From Kribbella soli (lineage in GTDB: Bacteria; Actinomycetota; Actinomycetes; Propionibacteriales; Kribbellaceae), in assembly GCF_004331345.1 (NCBI RefSeq), contig NZ_SJJZ01000002.1:1054001-1118000 (forward strand): DNA of 64,000 nt. The letters run 5' to 3'. This document shows, in pieces, positions 27,748 through 37,033 of this stretch. Both the position numbers and the translations under genes were made by a program. The notes under the pieces were generated by a model. That model was not told the DNA's origin. It did not search any database and was given only the letters and a program-made list of their open reading frames with translations. Each line of letters begins with the position of its first letter. Within the stretch, counting starts at the first letter, position 1.

Positions 27748-28596
27748 ATGGAGCAGACGTACGACGAGAGCGCGCCGGTGCCCGCACTGGCCGGTCTCGT
27801 CCGTACAGTCTGGATCCAGCGCACCGGATCGCAGCCCTACCCGCAACGTGATCTGCCGACGGGTGGCGTCGAACTGCACTGCCCGGTCGGCGGCGTACCG
27901 CGGCTGATCGGGCCGCTGACCCGGGCGCATCTGCAGGTGATTCCGCCGCGGACGACGATCGTCGGCGTGCGGTTCATGCCGGGCGCGGGGACGCCCATGC
28001 TCGGCGTACCGGCGGACGAACTGGTGGACTGCGCCGTGGAGCTGTGGGGTCCTGCGGCGGACGCTCTCGGGTCCGCGGTGGCCGATGCGGCTGGTCCGCA
28101 GGCGGCATTGCTCGCGGTGCAGCGATACCTGGCCGGCCGGCAGCTTCGGCCGGATCCGGTGGTGGCGGAGATGGTACGGCGGTTGATGCCGTGGGAGCCG
28201 ACCGGGATCGCTCCTCTGGCGGACGAGTTGGCGTTGTCGGAGAGTCAGATGCGGCGGCGGTGCCTGACGGCGACGGGGGTCGGGCCGAAGACGTTGCAGC
28301 GGACGCTGCGCTTCCAGGGGTATCTCGCGTTGGCGCAGGCCGGGTTCGGGAGCGGGCTGTCGGATCTCGCGGCCGAGACCGGGTACGCCGACCACGCGCA
28401 TCTGACCCGGGAGTGCGTGCGGCTGACCGGGGTGACACCGCGTGAGCTGCTCGGCGACAAGGCTGATCGCTGCGACTGCGGTCACGACCACTCGGCGTCG
28501 TACCGGCCGTTCCTCGCCGAGTGGTACGCCCGTTTCGTTCAAGCGCAGTCGGGTCGCCGCGTCCTAACGTCGGTCCATGGACCTGATCAGGCCTGA
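27748..28596 (+). CDS. AraC-family regulator
   Basis: A 282-residue regulator with an N-terminal DUF6597-like sensing region (YPQRDLPTGGVELHCPVGG, VIPPRTTIVGVRFMPGAG) and a C-terminal AraC double helix-turn-helix (LADELALSESQMRRRCLTAT, LAAETGYADHAHLTRE). A short Cys/His motif, CDCGHDH, follows. GGAGG is 9 bases upstream of the ATG. It overlaps the following flavoprotein gene by 20 bases and may regulate it. Confidence 0.9.
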   Translation: MEQTYDESAPVPALAGLVRTVWIQRTGSQPYPQRDLPTGGVELHCPVGGVPRLIGPLTRAHLQVIPPRTTIVGVRFMPGAGTPMLGVPADELVDCAVELWGPAADALGSAVADAAGPQAALLAVQRYLAGRQLRPDPVVAEMVRRLMPWEPTGIAPLADELALSESQMRRRCLTATGVGPKTLQRTLRFQGYLALAQAGFGSGLSDLAAETGYADHAHLTRECVRLTGVTPRELLGDKADRCDCGHDHSASYRPFLAEWYARFVQAQSGRRVLTSVHGPDQA

Positions 28597-29806
28597 CCAC
28601 TCGCTGTACGACGTACTGCGGAGGCCGGCGCTGCCGCAGTACGACGACATCCGCCCTGCGGCGATCGCACGGTGCTCCTCGACCGAGGACGTGATCGAAG
28701 CATTGTCGTATGCCCGCTCCACCGACCTTTCCCTGACCCCTCGCGGCGGTGGCCATTGCTTCGCCGGCCGCTCCTCCACCACAGGCCTCATGCTCGACCT
28801 GTCCCCGCTCTCCACGATCTCGGTCGAGCCCACAGGGCTTGCGACGATTGGGGCGGGGGCTCGGCTATCTTCCGTTTACCGGGGGTTGCACGAGTACGGG
28901 CTGACGATTCCGGCGGGGTGTGGGCCGACGGTTGGGATCGCGGGGCTGACGTTGGGTGGCGGGCTCGGGTTGCTCGGGCGCCGGTACGGGCTGACCTGCG
29001 ATCGCCTGGTCGCCGCAACCGTCGTCCTTGCAGACGGCAACGTCGTCACGTGTGACGCGGAGCGCGAGGACGATCTGTTCTGGGCGCTGCGCGGCGCGGG
29101 CGGCGGTCAGTTCGGCGTCGTCACGTCGCTCGTCTTCGCCGCCGTACCGTCACCCGCCGCGACCCGCTTCAAACTCACCTGGCCACGCATTCACGCCGCA
29201 GAGGTGATCGCCGTCTGGCAGTCCTGGGCCCCCGACGCACCAGACGACCTCACCGCCAGCCTGACCGTGAACGCCGACCAAGTGCAGGTCTTCGGCGCCA
29301 CCCTCACTGCGTTCGATCCCGGCCCCCTCGCCGCCCTCGCCCCCGAGATCGACCTCCGCGCCGACCTCACCTGGCCAGCGCTCAAGGCCAGCCTCTCCGA
29401 AGGCGAACCGGACAACCGCATCATCCACAGCAAGTCCGAGTTCTTCCGCTCCCCGCTGCCATCGGACGCCGTCGCCCAACTTCTCAACGCCGGCTGCGAA
29501 CTCAACTTCACCCCGATGGGCGGCGCCTACAACCGCATCCCCGTCGACGCAACAGCCTTCGCGCACCGCAGAGAGCGCTTTCTCCTGGAACACGCCGGCC
29601 CCGACCGGAACGCCGTACGCCGCTCCTGGTCCATCGCCCACGCGTACGCCTCCGGGGCCGTCTACCCCAACTTCCCCGACCCCGACCTGACCGACTGGCC
29701 CACCGCCTACCACGGCCCGAACTACCCCCGCCTCCGCGACCTCAAGGTCAAGTACGACCCCGGCAACGTGTTCTCATTCCCCCAATCCCTCGGAGGTTCC
29801 CGATGA
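28577..29806 (+). CDS. FAD-binding PCMH oxidoreductase (BBE-like, lacking most of the C-terminal domain)
   Basis: A 409-residue berberine-bridge-type flavoprotein. TPRGGGHCFAG carries the His expected to bind FAD covalently; IAGLTLGGGLGLLGRRYGLT is the second FAD loop, with Gly rather than a second covalent Cys. The C-terminal KYDPGNVFSFPQSL is the BBE tail. A TAACGT box 6 bases before the ATG suggests a leaderless transcript. First gene of a three-gene operon with a DHFR-like protein and DinB. Confidence 0.9.
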   Translation: MDLIRPDHSLYDVLRRPALPQYDDIRPAAIARCSSTEDVIEALSYARSTDLSLTPRGGGHCFAGRSSTTGLMLDLSPLSTISVEPTGLATIGAGARLSSVYRGLHEYGLTIPAGCGPTVGIAGLTLGGGLGLLGRRYGLTCDRLVAATVVLADGNVVTCDAEREDDLFWALRGAGGGQFGVVTSLVFAAVPSPAATRFKLTWPRIHAAEVIAVWQSWAPDAPDDLTASLTVNADQVQVFGATLTAFDPGPLAALAPEIDLRADLTWPALKASLSEGEPDNRIIHSKSEFFRSPLPSDAVAQLLNAGCELNFTPMGGAYNRIPVDATAFAHRRERFLLEHAGPDRNAVRRSWSIAHAYASGAVYPNFPDPDLTDWPTAYHGPNYPRLRDLKVKYDPGNVFSFPQSLGGSR

Positions 29807-30363
29807 TCCGGCTCTACATGTCCATGTCACTCGACGGTTTCGTGGTCGGCCCCGACGACAGTCCCGAGGAGCCGATGGGACGCGGCGGGTTCCGCCTGTT
29901 CAACTGGCTCGACGACCGCAACTCCGACGGACCGAGCGGGCAGGTGGTCCGCGAGTCGCTCGCGACCGGCGCGCTGATCGCGGGCCGCCGTACCTACGAG
30001 CACGCCGGCCGCTGGAACGGCGACCACCACAACGGCGTACCGATGTTCATCCTCACCCACCACGTCGACGAGGACGATGTACCGCCGGGGAGCGCTCTCT
30101 ACGTTTCCGACGTCGCCGACTGCGCCGCCCAGGCGTTGGCGGCCGCCGGCGACCGGGACGTGATGGTCCACGGCGCCGGCGCGGCCCAGGCCCTCCTCCG
30201 CGCCGGTCTCCTCGACGAGCTCGAACTACACGTCGTCAATGTCCTCCTCGGCCAGGGCCGCCGCCTCTTCGACAACCTCCCCGCCGAGTACATAGAACTC
30301 GAACAAGTCCGCCAGCTCCCCGCCCGCGACGTCACCCACCTCCGCTACCGTGTCGTGAAATGA
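29803..30363 (+). CDS. Dihydrofolate reductase/RibD C-terminal-like protein
   Basis: A 186-residue NADPH-binding fold: MIRLYMSMSLDGFVVGPD at the start, ALIAGRRTYEH and VMVHGAGAAQALLRAGLLDE later. This is the stand-alone RibD_C family, not housekeeping FolA. Overlaps its upstream neighbour by 4 bases (ATGA). The reaction is unknown. Confidence 0.9.
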   Translation: MIRLYMSMSLDGFVVGPDDSPEEPMGRGGFRLFNWLDDRNSDGPSGQVVRESLATGALIAGRRTYEHAGRWNGDHHNGVPMFILTHHVDEDDVPPGSALYVSDVADCAAQALAAAGDRDVMVHGAGAAQALLRAGLLDELELHVVNVLLGQGRRLFDNLPAEYIELEQVRQLPARDVTHLRYRVVK

Positions 30364-30968
30364 CCCCCGAGAAAGCCCAACTGCTCAAGCACCTCACCGA
30401 GGTACAGCAATCCTTGCTGTGGAAGGTCGAGGGACTGAGCGACGACCAACTCCGTCGTCCGATGACACCGACCGGGACGAACCTGATCGGCATCGTGAAG
30501 CACCTGACCGGCATCACCGGCGGCTACCTGTGCTCGGCGTTCGGGCGGGACCGGGAGGTGCCGTCTTACGAGTACGACGAGGAACTGTGGTTCGGGCTGG
30601 ATCTGTGGGCGACACCGGACGAGTCGACCGACGAGCTCGTGGCCGCCTATCGACGAGCGTGTGCGGACGGTGCACGGGCGATCGAGGAGCTGGATCTCGA
30701 CACCGTGGGCACGCATCACTCCGGCTCGGCCGTCACGCTGCGGGAGATGCTGCTGACCGTGTTGCTCGACACGACCCGGCACGCCGGCCACGCCGACCTC
30801 GTGCGCGAGTTGACCGACGGCCGGGTCGGCAGCCGCCCGAACGATCCGATGTCACCGGATGACCCGGAGTACCTGCGGATGTACCGGGCCCGCATCACCG
30901 GCGAGATCGACCGGGACACCTGGATGGCCTACGTCCGGAGCCGGCCGCAGCACGACCCATCGCCCTGA
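30360..30968 (+). CDS. DinB-family protein (DUF664)
   Basis: A 202-residue four-helix-bundle protein. The metal-site His residues are visible in GIVKHLTGITGGY and in TTRHAGHADLVREL. Members include mycothiol- or bacillithiol-dependent transferases and isomerases. ATGA overlap with the DHFR-like gene. Ends just before a large hairpin region. Confidence 0.88.
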   Translation: MTPEKAQLLKHLTEVQQSLLWKVEGLSDDQLRRPMTPTGTNLIGIVKHLTGITGGYLCSAFGRDREVPSYEYDEELWFGLDLWATPDESTDELVAAYRRACADGARAIEELDLDTVGTHHSGSAVTLREMLLTVLLDTTRHAGHADLVRELTDGRVGSRPNDPMSPDDPEYLRMYRARITGEIDRDTWMAYVRSRPQHDPSP

Positions 30969-30969
30969 G

Positions 30970-31064
30970 CCAAGTTTCTCGCAAGGGTGCAGTCTTAACT
31001 GCAGGCGGCAAGATGTGAACTTGGGGAGGAATGTTTCCCGTTTCGGGCAGGAAATCCTCCCCAA
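30970..31064. terminator. Nested hairpins between convergent genes (bidirectional terminator)
   Basis: Three inverted repeats overlap. Outer arms CCAAGTT (30970-30976) and AACTTGG (31018-31024) enclose TGCAGT-CTTA-ACTGCA (30988-31003). A second hairpin has arms TTGGGGAGGA (31021-31030) and TCCTCCCCAA (31055-31064), with further internal pairing of TTTCCCG with CGGG/GGAAA. The two large hairpins share bases 31021-31024, so they are mutually exclusive. Neither has a long U-run. Confidence 0.7.
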
Positions 31065-31082
31065 CCCCGCCCGCACTCCGGT

Positions 31083-31697
31083 TCAGAGCCAGGGCGGGAG
31101 GGGAGCCACGGGTGTGCCTTCCGGCCCGGTGACGCTGGAGTACGGTCGGCCTGCCAGGTATGCCGCGAGCTCGGGGAGTGGGCCGGTCACCTCCGGTACG
31201 TCGCCGCGCTGCGTGCGGATGTCTTCGCACAGCGCTTCGAGGAAGTCGGCGGGGAGATCGGCGAACGTGAGCCCGGCGCCGAAGTCGACGGCGTGGATCA
31301 GCACCTCGCGAGAGCGCATCCACCGGATCTCGGACGCCGGGATCGGGGCGCCCCGCGAGGTCCGGACCTGCGTCTGCCACTGCTCGTCCGTGAGCGCCGC
31401 CATCGCCGCGACGAGGCCGGCCGCGGACTCGTCGAACCACGCCCGCAGCTCGTCGGCCGGCCGCGCGGTGGCCTTCTCGATGTCCGCGTTCCGCGCCTCA
31501 GCCGACGGATACATCGGCCGCTCCTCACCGGTCCGCGCCCAGTGCACCAGGTTCCCCAGCGCCTCGGCGTTCAGCGACAGATGGGCCGCGACATGCCGCC
31601 GCGACCAGCCCGGCAGCGACGACGGCGCCTCCAGGTCGCCCAGTGCTCCGCGGCACAGCGCAGTACCCTCGTCGATCCACTCCAGAACGCGCTCCAT
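31083..31697 (-). CDS. Maleylpyruvate isomerase-type (mycothiol-dependent) DinB-like protein
   Basis: A 204-residue protein of the TIGR03083-like family: MERVLEWIDEGTALCRGALG, PGWSRRHVAAHLSLNAEALG with the metal-site His, and REVLIHAVDFGAGL with further His/Asp. Leaderless: TACGTT lies 6 bases before the ATG. Divergent from the regulator at 31786. Probably a mycothiol-dependent enzyme; substrate unknown. Confidence 0.85.
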   Translation of the reverse strand: MERVLEWIDEGTALCRGALGDLEAPSSLPGWSRRHVAAHLSLNAEALGNLVHWARTGEERPMYPSAEARNADIEKATARPADELRAWFDESAAGLVAAMAALTDEQWQTQVRTSRGAPIPASEIRWMRSREVLIHAVDFGAGLTFADLPADFLEALCEDIRTQRGDVPEVTGPLPELAAYLAGRPYSSVTGPEGTPVAPLPPWL

Positions 31698-31785
31698 GAG
31701 GCGAACGTAGCCGACCACGGCGCGGGTTCTTGCAGCAGTGGGGTGTTGTGGTGAGACTGACCCCCATGGAGGAGGGGGATCGCGC

Positions 31786-33000
31786 GTGGTGACGACGATC
31801 GGAGTAGTGGGACCGTCGGACCTGGTCACCTCCACCAGCCGGATCATCAAAGGACTGCGTGGCGTCGAGGTGGTCCCGCTCCGGTACCGCCGGGAGACCG
31901 ACACTCCCAAGGTGATGGCCGACGCGCCGGGCAGCGTCGACGCGTGGCTGTTCACGGGCGTCGTCCCGTACCAGATCGCCGCCGCGCAGGACCTGCTGGA
32001 CCGTCCGGCCGCGCACGTCGAGTACACCGGCGCGACGCTGATGCGTGCCCTGGTCCAGTTGCTCCGCGACGGTCACGACGTGACGTCGCTCAGCATCGAC
32101 GTACTCGACGAGGGCGACGTCCGGGAGACGTTCGACGAGGTCGGGCTCCCGATGCGGGGTGTCCGCGTGCTCCCGTACCGGCCCGGCCTGAGCCTCGACG
32201 AGATCGTCGCGTTCCACCACGAGGCCGGCGCGACTGTCGCGATCACCTGTCTGCGGTCGGCGTACGAGAAACTCCGGACCGAGCAGACCACGCTCCGCCT
32301 CGCCCCGTCGGTGCACTCGGTACGTGCCGCGGTCAACAGACTGCTCCTGGTCCACGACGCTTTGCGCAGTGACGATGCGCAGATCGCGCTCGGCCTGGTG
32401 GAGATGTCTCCGGACGCAGAGAGCGCTCTCCAGCGCGAAGCCGGCTCTCTCGGCGGCAGCGTCATCCGGTACGACGACAAGCGCTGGCTCGTGATTGCGA
32501 CCCGCGGACCGCTCGAACAAGCAACCGCAGCGTTCACCGAACTCGGCATGCTGACCCGGCTGAAGGAGCAGTTCGGTCCGGTCCGGATCGGGTTCGGCAT
32601 CGGCGGATCCGGGACCGAGACCGAAGCGCTGGCCCGCCGCGCACTCGGCCGGGCGAAGACCGCCGGACGTACGGCGGCCGTCGTGTCACTGCGCAACGAC
32701 ATCGATCTCGTGCTGGTCGGCGGCGCGCCGCCACGGGCTCAGCAGCGCTCGAAACTGCAGCTGCTCGCGCAGCGCGCCGGCCTCTCGAAGGCGACGCTCG
32801 AACGGTTGCAGGAGCTTGTCCGCGCCACCCCGGAGGACGGGCTGACCACGCGCTCCGTCGCCGACTACCTCGGCATCCAGCCGCGGACCGCACGCCGCGT
32901 CCTGAATCGCCTCGAGCGCGCCGGACTGGCGGATGCCACCGGCACCCAGCTCGGCACCGGCAGCGGTCGCCCGCTGGTCGTTTATCGCGTTCATCTCTGA
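31786..33000 (+). CDS. Helix-turn-helix transcriptional regulator with GGDEF-like degenerate domain
   Basis: A 404-residue protein. The first ~180 residues look like a ligand-binding alpha/beta domain (TTIGVVGPSDLVTSTSRIIK). Residues about 270-310 (FGIGGSGTETEALARRALGR) recall degenerate GGDEF/cyclase-type domains. The C-terminus is a winged helix (RSVADYLGIQPRTARRVLNR). GTG 31786 has a strong GGAGGGGG signal that can pair with CCCCC at 31761-31765. It precedes the propeller/aminotransferase operon by 87 bases and is its likely regulator. I do not recognise a named family. Confidence 0.7.
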   Translation: MVTTIGVVGPSDLVTSTSRIIKGLRGVEVVPLRYRRETDTPKVMADAPGSVDAWLFTGVVPYQIAAAQDLLDRPAAHVEYTGATLMRALVQLLRDGHDVTSLSIDVLDEGDVRETFDEVGLPMRGVRVLPYRPGLSLDEIVAFHHEAGATVAITCLRSAYEKLRTEQTTLRLAPSVHSVRAAVNRLLLVHDALRSDDAQIALGLVEMSPDAESALQREAGSLGGSVIRYDDKRWLVIATRGPLEQATAAFTELGMLTRLKEQFGPVRIGFGIGGSGTETEALARRALGRAKTAGRTAAVVSLRNDIDLVLVGGAPPRAQQRSKLQLLAQRAGLSKATLERLQELVRATPEDGLTTRSVADYLGIQPRTARRVLNRLERAGLADATGTQLGTGSGRPLVVYRVHL

Positions 33001-33014
33001 TTAGTTCTCAACGG

Positions 33015-33044
33015 TTGACGTGCTGACGCACGTCCGGCTAATTT
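33015..33044 (+). promoter_or_regulatory. Promoter with embedded dyad operator before the propeller operon
   Basis: TTGACG (33015-33020), an 18-base spacer and TAATTT (33039-33044) form a good vegetative-type promoter. Between and over its -35 lies GACGTGC-TGAC-GCACGTC (33017-33034), perfect 7-base arms. This is a natural binding site for the regulator encoded immediately upstream. The leader to the GTG at 33088 is about 40 bases and has GGGAGG. Confidence 0.65.
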
Positions 33045-33087
33045 CAGCCATGACCGTAATTCGGTGCGTACTGTCCCGGGAGGCCTT

Positions 33088-35043
33088 GTGGACAAGCGAT
33101 TCGCACGGGGAATGATCGTTGCTTTGGTCATCTGCGCAGGTTTGGTGAGCATTTCTTCTCCAACCAGCACCGCCGCTCCGGCCGGCGCCTCGATTCCGGT
33201 CGGGACCGAAACTCCGACCGTTACCAGCCTGGGTCCGGCGTCCGCCGTGACCTCGACCAGCGTCGCCGAGCAGGTCGGCGACCGGATCTGGACCATCACC
33301 TCCGGCGTCTCGCCTGTCCAGGTCGGCGCGTTCGACCCGGTCGGCAAGACCGTCGACCGCAAGTTCTCGCTGCCGACCGGCGCCGGAGCGTGGGCCATGA
33401 CCCACATCGGCACCGACCTGTACATCGGCCTCTACACCCCCGGCGACGTCTACAAGGTCGACACGACCACCGGCACCGCGACCAAGGTCGCGCAGTTCGG
33501 CTCGTTCGTCTGGTCGATCGCCGCGACCCCGGACGGCAAGATCGTCGCCGGCACGTATCCCGACGGCGCGGTGCACGAATACGACCCGGCCACCGGCGCG
33601 ACCAAGTCGTACGGCGCCGCCATCGCCGGTGAGCAGTACGTCCGCAGCATCGCCGCCGACGCCACCACGATCTACGCCGGCGTGGGCACAAAAGCGCACC
33701 TGATCGCCATCGACCGCGCGACCGGCACCCGCCGCGACGTACTGCCCGCCAAGTACGCGGACCGCACGTTCGTCGCCACGCTCGCCCTCGACGGGACGAA
33801 GCTCGCCGCAGGCCTCTCCCCCACCGGCACGATGCTCGTCTTCGACACCGCCGACCTGAGCAATCCGGTCGAGGTGCAGACGCCCGGCGGCGACCAGTAC
33901 GTCACCGCGATCACCCTCGACGGCGACGACATCTACCTCGGCACCCGCCCGTCCGGCACGCTCTACCGGTACCGCGACAACGCGGTGACGCGCCTCGGTT
34001 CGCCGTACGACGGTGCCTACTTCAACCGGATCTTCGTCGAGGGCTCGACCATCCGCGCCGAGCTGACCAGCCAGGTCGTCGACTTCGACGAGGCGAGCGG
34101 GACCTTCACGGGCACCGATCTCGGCCAGGCCGGTCTGCCGCCCGCGCCCGAACAGGTGATGGCGCTCGCCGCCACGCCGTCGTCCGTCCTGGTCAGCGGC
34201 AAGGCCGGCGTGCAGATCCACGATCTCGCCGCCGGCACGAGCACCCGCACGTTCCTCCCCGGCGAGGCGAAGACCATGACGCCGGTCGGAAAGAACGTGT
34301 ACCTGGGCGTCTACACGCTGGCCCGTCTCTGGCAGATGAAGCCCGACGGCACCGACCTGCACGAACTCGGCCAGATCGGCAACGAGCAGACCCGACCGAC
34401 CGACGCCGCGTACGACGACCGCTCGCAGACGTGGCTGGTCTCCACCGAGCCCGACTACGGCAAGTACGACGGCACGCTCGTCGAACAGCACCTGGATAGC
34501 GGCGACCGCGAAGTGCACCGTGGCGTCGTACCGCACCAGTCGGTCCGCTCGGTGACGACCGCCGACGGCATCGCGTTCCTCGGCGGAGCGGCCCGGAACA
34601 GCCTCGGCACCGACCCGATTTTGCCCGAGGCAACCGTCGTGGCGTTCGACCTGCGCCGCAACCGGGCGTTGTGGGAGACCGCTCCCCTGTCTCTCGCGCA
34701 GACCTACAGCGATCTCGTGCTCTACCGCGGGCGGCTGTACGCGACCACCGACGACGGCCGGCTGGCCGTCCTCGATCCGCGGACCGGCAAGCTCGTCACG
34801 AGCGCGACGCTCGGCACCGGTCAGAGCCGCCTGACGATCGCCCGCTCCGGCCTCTACGGCACCGACAACAAGCGCGTCTTCAAGATCATGCCGAACCCCA
34901 CCGGCGCCCCGACCGTGAGCACCGTGGTCGACGGCCTGGACGCGCAGATCTACAGCTACCCGCTGATCACCACGTCGTACGACGGGAACGCGCTCTACAC
35001 GATCAAGGGCCGCGATCTCGTCCGTATCGGAGGGCTCCGATGA
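33088..35043 (+). CDS. Secreted beta-propeller protein 1 (Sec signal)
   Basis: A 651-residue exported protein. The N-terminus VDKRFARGMIVALVICAGLV is a Sec-type signal peptide with possible cleavage after STAA. The rest consists of repeating four-strand units such as MTHIGTDLYIGLYTPGDVYK, VWSIAATPDGKIVAGTYPDG and LYATTDDGRLAVLDPRTGKL, as in WD40/PQQ-like propellers; two propellers would fit the length. Closely related in layout to the next gene's product. No catalytic motif is recognisable. GGGAGG precedes the GTG. Function unknown. Confidence 0.8.
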   Translation: MDKRFARGMIVALVICAGLVSISSPTSTAAPAGASIPVGTETPTVTSLGPASAVTSTSVAEQVGDRIWTITSGVSPVQVGAFDPVGKTVDRKFSLPTGAGAWAMTHIGTDLYIGLYTPGDVYKVDTTTGTATKVAQFGSFVWSIAATPDGKIVAGTYPDGAVHEYDPATGATKSYGAAIAGEQYVRSIAADATTIYAGVGTKAHLIAIDRATGTRRDVLPAKYADRTFVATLALDGTKLAAGLSPTGTMLVFDTADLSNPVEVQTPGGDQYVTAITLDGDDIYLGTRPSGTLYRYRDNAVTRLGSPYDGAYFNRIFVEGSTIRAELTSQVVDFDEASGTFTGTDLGQAGLPPAPEQVMALAATPSSVLVSGKAGVQIHDLAAGTSTRTFLPGEAKTMTPVGKNVYLGVYTLARLWQMKPDGTDLHELGQIGNEQTRPTDAAYDDRSQTWLVSTEPDYGKYDGTLVEQHLDSGDREVHRGVVPHQSVRSVTTADGIAFLGGAARNSLGTDPILPEATVVAFDLRRNRALWETAPLSLAQTYSDLVLYRGRLYATTDDGRLAVLDPRTGKLVTSATLGTGQSRLTIARSGLYGTDNKRVFKIMPNPTGAPTVSTVVDGLDAQIYSYPLITTSYDGNALYTIKGRDLVRIGGLR

Positions 35044-37010
35044 TCATCTCCCGCCGTACCGCTCTCGCCGGCGCTGTGGCGACCGGCGCGCTGACCGCTC
35101 TCTCCACGACCGCCCACGCGGAGGACAGCACCATGGACAGTCTCACGGACGATCCGATCGACGGTTCCACACTGCCTACGTCCGGTCCCGCGGTCGTCAC
35201 GGCGGCCGTCGTCGCGATGGCGGTGCACGACGGCCATGCCTACGTGATCAGCCGCGGCATCGTGCCGCCCCGGCTGACCGAGGTCGACCTGACCACGCGC
35301 CGCGTGACCAGGACGGTCGAGCTGCCGACCGGCGAAGGCGGCTGGGGAATCACGGTTGCCGCAGGCAAGGTCTACTGCGGGCTCTATCCGACTGCCGACG
35401 TCTACTGTTTCGACCCGGCCGACGGATCCGTGACCCACGTAGGAGCGCTGGCCGGTCCCGGCGGCTTCGTCTGGGACATGACGACTGCCCCCGACGGCCA
35501 GGTGTTCGCGGTCAGCTACCCGAACGGCGCGGTCTGGCAGATCGATCCCGCGACGAACGCAGCCACTCGGCTCGGTGCCCCGGTCACCGGAGCGCAGTAC
35601 GGCCGGTACGTCGGCGCCGCGGGCAACCACGTGTTCGCCGGCATCTACACGCCGTCACAGCTGGTCGGGTACGACCGCAGTGCCGGCGCCTTCCGTGACC
35701 TCACGCCCGAGGCGTCCCGCGGGCAGAATTTCGGCCCGTTCGCGGGCGCCGGCGACCGGATCTACGTGGGCAGCAGCCGGGCATTGCTGAGCATGGCGCT
35801 CGACGGCAGCGACGTACGCAGCGTGCCGTTGCCCGAGGGCGAGTCGAGCGTCGACGCGATCACGGTCGCCGCGGACGGCACGGCGTACCTGACCACCCGG
35901 ACGTCGGGGACGGTCTGGTCGTGCGGACCGCAGGACACCAGCCTCACCGAGGTGGCGACGCCGGCGCCGGCGGACGAGCATCGCCGTCTCGTGATGCTCG
36001 ACCCGAGCACGCTGCTCGGCTCGACCGGGTCCGGCGTGCTGTGGTGGCTCGACGTCGGAACGGGTGAGTTCGAGCTGCTCGATCTCGTCGACGCCGGGTT
36101 CACGCCCGCGCCGGACAAGCCGCAGTCGATCGTGATCGGCGACCCGCACGTGTACGTCGGTGGGCACTGGGTCGTCACCGAGCACGTGATCGACACCGGC
36201 GCCACCCGCCGGCTCCGGGTCGCCGGTGAGGCCAAGACGCTGAGCTGGGTACGGGGCGAGCTGTACTCCGCTCTATATCCGAGCACCGAGGTGGTCCGGA
36301 TCAACCCGCGGACCAAGGAGGTGCACAGCTTCGGCGCGATCGGTCACGAGCAGATCCGGCCGTGGCAGGCCGCGTACGACCCGAAGTCGAAGCTGCTCGC
36401 GATCGCATCCGCACCAGGTACTGGGAAGCTGACCGGCGCACTCACCCTGCTCGACGTACGCACCGGTGCACTCGACGTGCACTACGGCGTGCTCCCCGAC
36501 CAGAGCCTGCTGTCGGTCTCGATCGTCGACGGCATCGCGTACCTCGGCGGGGATGTGGTCGGCGGCGGGGGCATCCCGCCGACGCGCACCTCGGCGGCGA
36601 TCGCGGCGTTCGACCTGTGCCGCCGCGAACTGCTCTGGACCGCCGAGCCGCTCGCCGGAGAGCGCTCCATCCAGAGCGTCGCCGTTCACGACGGCATCCT
36701 GTACGGCGTCCTGAAGCGCACCAGCGGCGGCTGGTTCACGTACGACCTGCGCACCCGCGCCGTCGTCCGCGGCGCGAACAAGCTGTCCGGGTACGGCCAG
36801 ATCCACACTGACCGGACCGGCGTCTACTGTGAAACGAACTTCGGCGGGAACCTGTACCAGCTGGGGCCGGGCCTCAGCAGCGCGAAGCTGCTCGTGAACA
36901 GGCTGGGCGACGGGTGGTACACCGTGCCGCAGCTGACCCCGGTCCCCGGCGCCCAGCACGCGGTCTGGGGTCTCGCCGACCGCGATCTCGTCCAGTTGCC
37001 GTTGCCGTAA
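35040..37010 (+). CDS. Secreted beta-propeller protein 2 (Tat signal)
   Basis: A 656-residue paralogue of the preceding protein. The signal MIISRRTALAGAVATGALTA has a twin-arginine motif (SRRTALA), so it is exported folded, often a sign of a cofactor or fast folding. Repeats match those of protein 1: WGITVAAGKVYCGLYPTADV, VWDMTTAPDGQVFAVSYPNG, DHEYDP-type units replaced by IDPATNAATRLG. The ATG overlaps the upstream stop by 4 bases and has GGAGGG before it. The pair may form a complex at the cell surface; this is inference. Confidence 0.8.
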   Translation: MIISRRTALAGAVATGALTALSTTAHAEDSTMDSLTDDPIDGSTLPTSGPAVVTAAVVAMAVHDGHAYVISRGIVPPRLTEVDLTTRRVTRTVELPTGEGGWGITVAAGKVYCGLYPTADVYCFDPADGSVTHVGALAGPGGFVWDMTTAPDGQVFAVSYPNGAVWQIDPATNAATRLGAPVTGAQYGRYVGAAGNHVFAGIYTPSQLVGYDRSAGAFRDLTPEASRGQNFGPFAGAGDRIYVGSSRALLSMALDGSDVRSVPLPEGESSVDAITVAADGTAYLTTRTSGTVWSCGPQDTSLTEVATPAPADEHRRLVMLDPSTLLGSTGSGVLWWLDVGTGEFELLDLVDAGFTPAPDKPQSIVIGDPHVYVGGHWVVTEHVIDTGATRRLRVAGEAKTLSWVRGELYSALYPSTEVVRINPRTKEVHSFGAIGHEQIRPWQAAYDPKSKLLAIASAPGTGKLTGALTLLDVRTGALDVHYGVLPDQSLLSVSIVDGIAYLGGDVVGGGGIPPTRTSAAIAAFDLCRRELLWTAEPLAGERSIQSVAVHDGILYGVLKRTSGGWFTYDLRTRAVVRGANKLSGYGQIHTDRTGVYCETNFGGNLYQLGPGLSSAKLLVNRLGDGWYTVPQLTPVPGAQHAVWGLADRDLVQLPLP

Positions 37011-37033
37011 GCAAATATCGGAGGATTGCTGCG

